Of a DNA stretch of 5,067 nucleotides, positions 1-5,067 are shown piece after piece. Both the position numbers and the translations under genes were made by a program. The notes under the pieces are model-generated. The model made no database searches. It was not told where the DNA came from and worked only from the letters and a program-made list of their open reading frames with translations. The stretch spans positions 1-5,067 of the forward strand of contig JAGCML010000128.1 in NCBI GenBank assembly GCA_017646485.1. Direction: 5' to 3'. Within the stretch, counting starts at the first letter, position 1; the number at the start of each line of letters is the position of its first letter. The stretch comes from Kiritimatiellia bacterium. Lineage in GTDB: Bacteria > Verrucomicrobiota > Kiritimatiellia > RFP12 > DVOR01.

Positions 1-1
1 C

Positions 2-2416
2 CTCCGTCAGATTGCACGCGCCGACACCTTGGAAGCGCTCCGCAATGCGCCCCTTCCCTTAGCGGAAGAGAATGGATTGCGCTTGGGCGACGTGGCCAAT
101 CTCACCATTGCAGGCATGCCCCGTCGCGGAAGTGCCTCCTACAATGGCCAGGAGGCCGTCATCCTCTCCATCCAAAAGGCACCGGGAGGCAACACCCCTA
201 AGCTCACCCAATCAATTGACCATATCCTCAATGACTTCGCAGCATCGGTTGCAGAAAAAGGCATTGAAGTTCATCCCGATGCCTACCGTCAGAGCGACTT
301 CATCCACGCCTCCATTGAAGGCGGGAAAAAGGTGGTTTACGATGCCATCCTCATCGTGATTGGCGTGCTGTTGCTCACCTTACTGGAAGTCCGCACGATG
401 CTCATTGTGTTGTGCGCCATTCCCTTCTCCATCCTCTCGGGTTTGGTCTTCTTCCCGCTCTTCGACCTCGGCATTAACGTGATGACCTTGGGCGGCATTG
501 CGGTGGCCACGGGGGACATTGTGGATGCCACCATCATCTTTACAGAAGTCATCCGTAGAAAGTTGCACGAGAATTTAGCCCTCCCCGAAGCCGAACGCCT
601 CCCGCGCCTGCAAGTCATTCTCGCAGCGGTGCGTTCTGTTTCGCCGAGCGTGCTCTTCTCCACCTTTATCGTGGTGCTCGTCTTCCTGCCCCTGCTCTGC
701 CTCTCTGGCTTGGAAGGACGCTTCTTCCAACCCCTGGCCCTCTCCTACCTCAGCGTCTTTACGATGTCCCTGCTCTGTGCGTGGATTCTCTCTCCTGCCT
801 TAGCCCAACTCCTTCGTTTGGCCCATCGCAACCCCTCCAAGCAACAGCCATTGAAGCAACCCATTAGCGTGCGCATCCTGCAAGCGCTCTATCGTCCCTT
901 CCTCCGCCTGGTCTTACGCCTCCCGGTGTTGACCCTCCTCGTTGCCCTCTTCGCAACAGGGAGTGCGGTTTACTTGGCCAGCTCCTTTGGTTCCAGCTTC
1001 TTGCCCGCCTTCCAGGAAGACTCCTTTAATGTCATGCTCTCCCTGCCGCCAGGTGCCTCGTTGGAAGAAACCGAACGCATCTCCGAGGCCTGCGTCCCTG
1101 TTATCTCACAAATTCCAGGCGTCCTCTCCGTCACCCGACGCACAGGCCGAGCAGAACGTGACCAACACGCTGAGCCAGTTTCAAGTTCCGAATTTGTGGT
1201 ACGCATTGACCTCAACAAGGACACCAATGCCATTCGCGATGCCATTCGCCACAGCCTCATGCCATTGCCGGGATGCGCCGTCGCCGTGAGCACACCCATT
1301 GCCCACCGCATTAGCGCAGTGCTCTCAGGCACAGAGGCAGAACTCGCGGTTAATGTCTATGGCGAATCACTGCCAGTGTTGCGCGAGACCGTGGCAAAGA
1401 TGAAAGCGGTACTTGAAACTCTGCCCGAAGTCACAGACGTGCGCGCCAATCGTGAAGTCACCGTGCGGACGCTCCGCATCGTGTATGACACCGAAGCCCT
1501 GCGCGAAGCAGGTATCACCCTTAAAGAAGCAGGCGAACAAGTCGCTGCCGCCTTCAATGGCATCGAAGCCGGAGAAATCCGCGAAGGCGTGAGACGACGC
1601 GCCATTACGGTTCGCCTCCCCGTTGAAGAAATTCACGATATCGACACCCTCAAAGCCCTCCTTCTCTCTGGACGCAATGCCACACGACGCGTTCGCCTCG
1701 ACCAAGTGGCACACATCTTCCCTGAAGAAGCCTCCAACTTAATGTTGCGCGAAGGTGGGCGTCGCAAGGCCCTCATCTCCTGTAATCCTGCGACAGGCGT
1801 GGATGTGGGTCATGTGGTAAAACGCCTCCTCGACACCTTGACCCCCATTGCCAATGCGGCAGGGTGTAGCATTGATATTGGAGGAAGCTATCAAGCGCGT
1901 GAAAGCGCCGCCCAACGCCTCACCTTCCTGGGGATTGGGTTGCTCATTGTCATCTTCTTCATTCTCTTTGTGTCGATTGGCTCAATTCGAGCGGCGCTCT
2001 TAGCCCTCATCAACATCCCCCTGAGCCTCATTGGCGCCGTGATTGCCATTTGGCTTACGGTGCCGATTGTCTCCGTCTCATCGCTCATTGGCTTCATCAC
2101 CGTGATTGGCTTTGTCCTGCGCAATGGCATCCTGCTCCTCACCTGTTATCGCACGCGAGTACAAGAAGGCGAAACGCTTGACCAAGCCATTCGCCAAGGC
2201 TCCGAAGAACGCATGGTGCCCATTGTGATGACCTCACTCACGACAGTCATAGGCCTAATCCCGATTATGCTCGCTGCCGACACCTCAGGCGGCGAACTCC
2301 TGGCGCCCTTAGCGGTGGTGCAGTTCGGCGGTCTCTTAGGCGCAATGCTCTTAAATCTGCTCATCCTTCCGGCAGCCGTTAAATGTTTTGGTCTTGGTCT
2401 GAAAGGAACGAAATGA
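2..2416 (+). CDS. Heavy-metal RND efflux pump, CzcA/CusA-like inner-membrane subunit (5' partial)
   Basis: Proton-driven inner-membrane transporter of the HME-RND family, the motor of a metal-efflux complex. The 804 codons present correspond to about residue 240 onward of a family that is usually about 1,040 residues; TM1 and most of the first periplasmic domain lie outside the window. A TTG at 29 is not the start: codons 2-28 (LRQIARAD) already match the family and the frame is open to the edge. Visible parts are the end of the first periplasmic domain (LGDVANLTIAG, PRRGSASYNG), TM2-TM6 at about 338-810, TM7 at about 910-985, a large second periplasmic domain at about 985-1915, and TM8-TM12 at about 1920-2390. 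TM4 has GGIAVATGDIVDATIIFTEV; Asp (524-526) and Glu (545-547) fit the proton-relay acidic positions of HME pumps. TM10 carries GFVLRNGILLL, followed by the usual RMVPIVMTSLTTVIGLIPI. No frameshift is seen. The metal is undetermined: CusA has, as I recall, a Met in RIDMLSTG where this protein has HRISAVLSG, so a Cu/Ag assignment is not supported. Confidence 0.95.
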   Translation, partial: LRQIARADTLEALRNAPLPLAEENGLRLGDVANLTIAGMPRRGSASYNGQEAVILSIQKAPGGNTPKLTQSIDHILNDFAASVAEKGIEVHPDAYRQSDFIHASIEGGKKVVYDAILIVIGVLLLTLLEVRTMLIVLCAIPFSILSGLVFFPLFDLGINVMTLGGIAVATGDIVDATIIFTEVIRRKLHENLALPEAERLPRLQVILAAVRSVSPSVLFSTFIVVLVFLPLLCLSGLEGRFFQPLALSYLSVFTMSLLCAWILSPALAQLLRLAHRNPSKQQPLKQPISVRILQALYRPFLRLVLRLPVLTLLVALFATGSAVYLASSFGSSFLPAFQEDSFNVMLSLPPGASLEETERISEACVPVISQIPGVLSVTRRTGRAERDQHAEPVSSSEFVVRIDLNKDTNAIRDAIRHSLMPLPGCAVAVSTPIAHRISAVLSGTEAELAVNVYGESLPVLRETVAKMKAVLETLPEVTDVRANREVTVRTLRIVYDTEALREAGITLKEAGEQVAAAFNGIEAGEIREGVRRRAITVRLPVEEIHDIDTLKALLLSGRNATRRVRLDQVAHIFPEEASNLMLREGGRRKALISCNPATGVDVGHVVKRLLDTLTPIANAAGCSIDIGGSYQARESAAQRLTFLGIGLLIVIFFILFVSIGSIRAALLALINIPLSLIGAVIAIWLTVPIVSVSSLIGFITVIGFVLRNGILLLTCYRTRVQEGETLDQAIRQGSEERMVPIVMTSLTTVIGLIPIMLAADTSGGELLAPLAVVQFGGLLGAMLLNLLILPAAVKCFGLGLKGTK
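2403..2407 (+). promoter_or_regulatory. Ribosome binding site for the outer-membrane channel gene
   Basis: AAGGA lies 5 bases before the ATG at 2413, inside the last codons of the pump gene. It decides the start of the channel gene in favour of 2413 over an upstream in-frame ATG at 2383, which would add MFWSWSERNE in front of an otherwise perfect lipoprotein signal peptide. Confidence 0.7.
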
Positions 2417-3675
2417 AACACATCCCCCTTTTAATCCTCTTTCCCCTCCTCCTCTGTGGGCTTGCCGCCTGCAAACAGTACACGCCGGCACCCATTGACT
2501 GGGAAAATGACGCCACCCTTGGCACACCGTGCGAAGTCACCCTCGGCTCACCAGAAGATGCCGTCCTGCTGGCCCTCATTGGCAATCGCGAAATCAATCG
2601 CCTACGCCTCAGCGTCGCCACGAAGGAAAACATCGCGCAAGAGAGCGGTTGGTGGGAAGATCCCGCATTTGAGTTTGACCTCAAACGTATCCTTGACCCC
2701 TCCGACCATCCCTTCCTTGGGGGCGGCGCACTCGTCTTCACGATTCCGCTCTCAGGTGTGCCCGAACGCGAAATCAAGGTCGCCGAAGCCTTCACCGATA
2801 CTGCCAAGGCGGAAGTGCTCGCGGCAGAGCACGCCCTCGGCATTGAGGTACGAAAGGCCTTTTACGAACTCCTCGCCCTCCGCGAGCGCATCTATGTTTT
2901 AGAACAAATGGAAGATGCCGCCCTCTGCCACGCACGAGATGCCGTCCTTGCCCTCTACTCCGCAGGCGAAGTCTCCCTCGCAGAACGCATGGCGATGGAA
3001 CAATCCTTCCATACACGTTCGCACACCTTAACAGAAGCGCGCACCGCATTACGCACAGCAGAACACAACCTCTTGCAGTTGCTCGGTCTGCATCCAGAGG
3101 TAACCCTTCGCGTCACAGCCACCCTTCCGTCGCCACAAGCCCCCTTGCCCGAGGTGGAGGTACAAACCTTGCTCAAACACCCCGAGGTCTTGCTCGCCTT
3201 AGCACGCTTGGGCGAAAGCGAAGCGCAACTCGAATTGGAGGTTCGCCGACAGTATCCCGACCTCAATATCGGCCCCGTCTACGCAAATGAAGAGGGGCTC
3301 AATCGGTTGGGATTGACCGCAGGCATTACCCTGCCGCTCTGGAATCGCAATCGGAAGGCGATTGCTGAAGCTGAAGGTGAACGCACCCTTACGCGATTGT
3401 CCGCGATACACTGTTGGCAAACCCTCGTCTGCGATGCAACAAAGGTGCGCGCAGCCTATCAGCAATGCCTTCCCCATGCGCTCGCACCGCATCAAGATCG
3501 TCAAGCATTAGACCAACTCTTCACCCTCGGCGAGTTGACGCCCCTTGACTACTTAGCCCTTCGCGAGACCCTTTTAGAGCAAACACTCTTGGAAATCGAA
3601 CGCCAACAGCAACTCGCCCTCCTCACTGCAGACTTCACCAATTTCACCTTCCAGAAAGCCCCTTCCCATGACTAA
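2413..3675 (+). CDS. TolC/CusC/CzcC-like outer-membrane efflux channel lipoprotein
   Basis: Outer-membrane factor of the tripartite efflux complex; members trimerise into a barrel plus periplasmic helical tunnel. The start at 2413 gives 420 residues, a normal length for CzcC-type channels. It has a type II (lipoprotein) signal peptide: MKHIPLL, a hydrophobic stretch, then lipobox LAAC with the lipidated Cys at residue 20. The +2 residue is Lys, not Asp, consistent with outer-membrane sorting. Two outer-membrane-efflux (OEP) repeats follow. The first, about residues 45-230, has EDAVLLALIGNREI, WWEDPAFEFDL and a long helix with IEVRKAFYELLALRERIYVL. The second, about residues 250-412, has HPEVLLALARLGESEAQLEL, YPDLNIGPVY and GLTAGITLPLWNRNR, a hallmark of the family. 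Cysteines at 40, 172, 334, 340 and 352 are more than I would expect in this family. Its ATG overlaps the pump stop (ATGA), which suggests translational coupling, and its own TAA lies inside the adaptor gene. Family assignment is firm; the substrate follows only from the partner genes. Confidence 0.93.
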   Translation: MKHIPLLILFPLLLCGLAACKQYTPAPIDWENDATLGTPCEVTLGSPEDAVLLALIGNREINRLRLSVATKENIAQESGWWEDPAFEFDLKRILDPSDHPFLGGGALVFTIPLSGVPEREIKVAEAFTDTAKAEVLAAEHALGIEVRKAFYELLALRERIYVLEQMEDAALCHARDAVLALYSAGEVSLAERMAMEQSFHTRSHTLTEARTALRTAEHNLLQLLGLHPEVTLRVTATLPSPQAPLPEVEVQTLLKHPEVLLALARLGESEAQLELEVRRQYPDLNIGPVYANEEGLNRLGLTAGITLPLWNRNRKAIAEAEGERTLTRLSAIHCWQTLVCDATKVRAAYQQCLPHALAPHQDRQALDQLFTLGELTPLDYLALRETLLEQTLLEIERQQQLALLTADFTNFTFQKAPSHD

Positions 3676-3751
3676 TTCTCTTATGCCTCCACGCACCCTC
3701 TTCCTTCTCTGCGGTCTCACCCTGCCGATGTGCGCCCTCCACGCAGAGGCT
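3668..3751 (+). other. Sec signal peptide of the adaptor
   Basis: Residues 1-28: a short n-region with Arg9, a hydrophobic core around residues 11-24, and a small-x-small cleavage motif AEA just before the His-rich segment. No lipobox is seen, since the cysteines at 15 and 22 are not in an L-A/S-G/A-C context. The mature protein should therefore be periplasmic and start directly with the metal-binding array. Confidence 0.75.
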
Positions 3752-4966
3752 GAACACACCCATGGTCCCAATTGTGCCCACACCCCGCCCCCACAAGTGG
3801 AATGCCACGACCATGAGCATGACCATGAAGCGCATGCACACGAGGCTCATGAAGCGCATCCCCCAGCCTGCGATGGTCACGATCATGACCATGAAGCGCA
3901 TGCACACGAGGCTCATGAAGCGCATCCCCCAGCCTGCGATGATCACGACCATGACCATGAAACGCACGCACATGAGGCTCCTCAGCCAGCGTGTGAAGGT
4001 CACGACCATGACCATGAAACACACGCACATGAGACACCTCAGCCGGCGTGTGAAGGTCACGACCATGAACACGAAACGCATGGTGGTGCGCCTCACGCAC
4101 CTTTACAATCCATCTCTGTGCCGCTCGCCACGCAAACCATCATGGGCTTAAAGACCCTCAAGGTCGAACCTCGCGACATCCAGCGCATACAACGTTTTAT
4201 TGGGCGTTATGAACTCTGCCCAGAGGCACGCCAAATCGTTGCAGCGCCCATTGCAGGCTTGTTGAAACTTGAGGTCGCAACGCTCACCCACGTCAAGCAA
4301 GGCGACCTCCTTGCCACCATCACCTCCCCCGAACGCAAGGCGCGCGCCGCCGAACTCGCCGTATTGGAAAAGCGCCTGGAAACCTATCGCACGCTCCAAC
4401 AAGCCAATGCAGCGTTGGAAACTGAAATCGCCATCAAGCGCGCCGAATATCAGGCCCAACTCCTCGGTGCGGAAGAAAAGGACGGTGTTATCGCTCTTCG
4501 CGCCCCTGCAGATGGCTGGGTCGAATCACTCAGTGCCATCTCTGGCGCATGGGTTGAACCCGGCGTATCGCTCTTACAATTGGCCAACCCCAAAGCCCTC
4601 CGCGTGAAAAGTATGATTCCCGCAGAGGAAGCACGCACGCTGCAAGAAGGTGAAACGGTTCACGTGGATGGTCATCACGGCACCCTTCACCTCGGCATTG
4701 GTGAAAGCAATGGCTTGGTACCTGTCTACACCTGCTTTGAACATCCGCTTGAGCATGCCCTTGCAGGCGCTCGTACAACGGTTCTCTGCACCGCTGCTCC
4801 CACAGATCATGCCCCGCTTGCCGTGCCCCTCAAGAGCATTATCACCACGGGAGTGCAGCCCGCGGTCTTTGTTCGGGACGCACACGATGCGACACGCTTC
4901 TTCTTAATTCCCGTTACGCCAGGGCAAACCCAGGGTGAATGGTGCGCCGTCGCAGGGCTCCCCTAG
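3668..4966 (+). CDS. Periplasmic adaptor (membrane fusion protein, CusB/CzcB-like) with His/Cys-rich N-terminal array; ends at an in-frame TAG
   Basis: Adaptor joining the RND pump to the outer-membrane channel. Residues 1-28 form a Sec signal peptide: Arg9, hydrophobic core LFLLCGLTLPMCAL, then a cleavage site at AEA/EH (after Ala28) or after Ala26. Residues 30-143 are a metal-binding-type array holding 33 His and 6 Cys in tandem repeats. The core follows: first lipoyl half at about 186-220 (IVAAPIAGLLKLEV, VKQGDLLATITSPE), a short helical hairpin at about 222-268, second lipoyl half at about 273-308 (IALRAPADGWVESL), beta-barrel at about 309-380, and membrane-proximal domain from about 384 (PLKSIITTG, AVFVRDAHDATRFFLIPV). 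TAG stops it at 432 residues, inside the membrane-proximal domain, although the frame past the TAG keeps family sequence. The start at 3668 overlaps the channel gene by 8 bases and has no clear Shine-Dalgarno; Met6 at 3683 is an alternative that would also leave an intact signal peptide. The gene may be an intact gene with a sequence error, a recent nonsense mutant, or a readthrough case. Confidence 0.9.
   Translation: MTNSLMPPRTLFLLCGLTLPMCALHAEAEHTHGPNCAHTPPPQVECHDHEHDHEAHAHEAHEAHPPACDGHDHDHEAHAHEAHEAHPPACDDHDHDHETHAHEAPQPACEGHDHDHETHAHETPQPACEGHDHEHETHGGAPHAPLQSISVPLATQTIMGLKTLKVEPRDIQRIQRFIGRYELCPEARQIVAAPIAGLLKLEVATLTHVKQGDLLATITSPERKARAAELAVLEKRLETYRTLQQANAALETEIAIKRAEYQAQLLGAEEKDGVIALRAPADGWVESLSAISGAWVEPGVSLLQLANPKALRVKSMIPAEEARTLQEGETVHVDGHHGTLHLGIGESNGLVPVYTCFEHPLEHALAGARTTVLCTAAPTDHAPLAVPLKSIITTGVQPAVFVRDAHDATRFFLIPVTPGQTQGEWCAVAGLP
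3812..4087 (+). repeat. In-frame tandem repeat encoding His/Asp/Glu-rich units, four full copies plus a partial one
   Basis: Five head-to-tail units inside the adaptor gene, all multiples of 3: 3812-3877 and 3878-3943 (66 bases, 22 residues each), 3944-4000 and 4001-4057 (57 bases, 19 residues each), and a partial unit 4058-4087. The protein unit is HDHDHE-(A/T)-HAHEA, with HEAH added only in the longer copies, closing with PPAC or PQPAC and an acidic residue. Copies 1 and 2 share 58 identical consecutive bases (3818-3875 and 3884-3941). Copies 3 and 4 differ at only a few bases. The longer form has three extra residues before the Pro/Cys end. Alternating His with Asp/Glu is typical of periplasmic Zn, Ni, Co or Cu binding segments. 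Confidence 0.95.
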
Positions 4967-5067
4967 CAACACCTTGACGTGGTCACAGAGGGCGCTTACG
5001 AGCTCAAGCTCGCCCTTCCCAATAACAACACCCCCGCCGCCGGCCACTTCCATGCCGATGGTGTTTA
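4964..5067 (+). other. In-frame TAG and the continuing C-terminal coding sequence of the adaptor (runs off the window)
   Basis: The TAG at 4964-4966 is followed in the same frame by 33 sense codons (4967-5065) and an incomplete codon TA. They read QHLDVVTEGAYELKLALP, a short Asn/Pro/Ala linker, then AGHFHADGV. In CusB/CzcB-like adaptors the membrane-proximal domain normally ends with a VV-x-x-GAYELKLA strand, and many, as I recall them, have a GHFHADG-type His-containing tail. This stretch is therefore the natural end of the adaptor rather than intergenic DNA. No start codon with a ribosome site is seen that could translate it separately. A single C-to-T change from CAG would create the TAG, though the original codon is not known. 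Confidence 0.8.

Noticed and set aside
29..31. TTG as a start codon of the pump gene
   Set aside because: The frame is open to the window edge and the upstream codons already encode family sequence, so the true start lies outside the window.
2383..2412. Upstream ATG start for the channel gene
   Set aside because: It would put ten polar or aromatic residues before a good lipoprotein signal peptide, has no matching ribosome site, and would lengthen the overlap with the pump gene; AAGGA points to 2413.
3812..4087. CRISPR-like repeat array
   Set aside because: The units are contiguous with no unique spacers, stay in frame, and encode a plausible metal-binding segment of the adaptor.
3644..4100. 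Two long minus-strand open frames (150 and 127 codons) across the His repeat
   Set aside because: They are mirror products of the repeated CAT/CAC and GAC codons, which read as Met/Val-rich or His/Arg-rich repeats on the other strand. They have no ribosome site or recognisable domain.
4964..4966. Selenocysteine or pyrrolysine insertion at the stop codon
   Set aside because: Selenocysteine uses TGA, not TAG. Pyrrolysine is known mainly from methylamine methyltransferases, and nothing here suggests its machinery; mutation or sequence error is simpler.
4967..5067. Intergenic region or terminator after the adaptor gene
   Set aside because: The stretch keeps the adaptor frame open with conserved family motifs, and no hairpin followed by a T-run is visible.

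Overview
The window holds most of a three-gene tripartite metal-efflux operon of the heavy-metal RND (HME-RND, Czc/Cus-like) type. All three genes are on the + strand and are packed with overlapping stop and start codons. The order is inner-membrane RND pump (5' end cut off by the window), outer-membrane channel lipoprotein, then periplasmic adaptor (membrane fusion protein). No RNA gene, insertion sequence, CRISPR array or gene-free stretch over 300 bases was seen.

Layout: 2-2416 encodes the pump from roughly one quarter of the way through the usual protein to its C-terminus. Its stop overlaps the start of the channel gene (2413-3675) in an ATGA junction. The channel gene in turn overlaps the adaptor gene (from 3668) by 8 bases. 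The adaptor has a signal peptide, then about 115 residues of His/Asp/Glu/Ala repeats with regularly spaced cysteines, then a standard lipoyl / helical hairpin / beta-barrel / membrane-proximal core. An in-frame TAG at 4964-4966 cuts it, yet the same frame past the TAG still reads like the normal C-terminal end of this family up to the window edge.

How they work together: the adaptor links the proton-driven pump to the outer-membrane channel so that metal ions are expelled from the periplasm or cytoplasm to the outside. The His/Cys-rich N-terminal extension of the adaptor probably captures or buffers metal in the periplasm. The metal is not settled by the sequence; His-rich binding points to Zn, Co, Ni, Cd or Cu.

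Organism: a Gram-negative (diderm) bacterium, because it has an outer-membrane lipoprotein channel and periplasmic adaptor. Base composition is moderately GC-rich by eye, with C clearly exceeding G on the coding strand. The adaptor tail (GAYELKLALP, then GHFHADG) resembles, from memory, adaptors of Planctomycetes-Verrucomicrobia and Bacteroidetes type bacteria. That is a weak taxonomic hint only.
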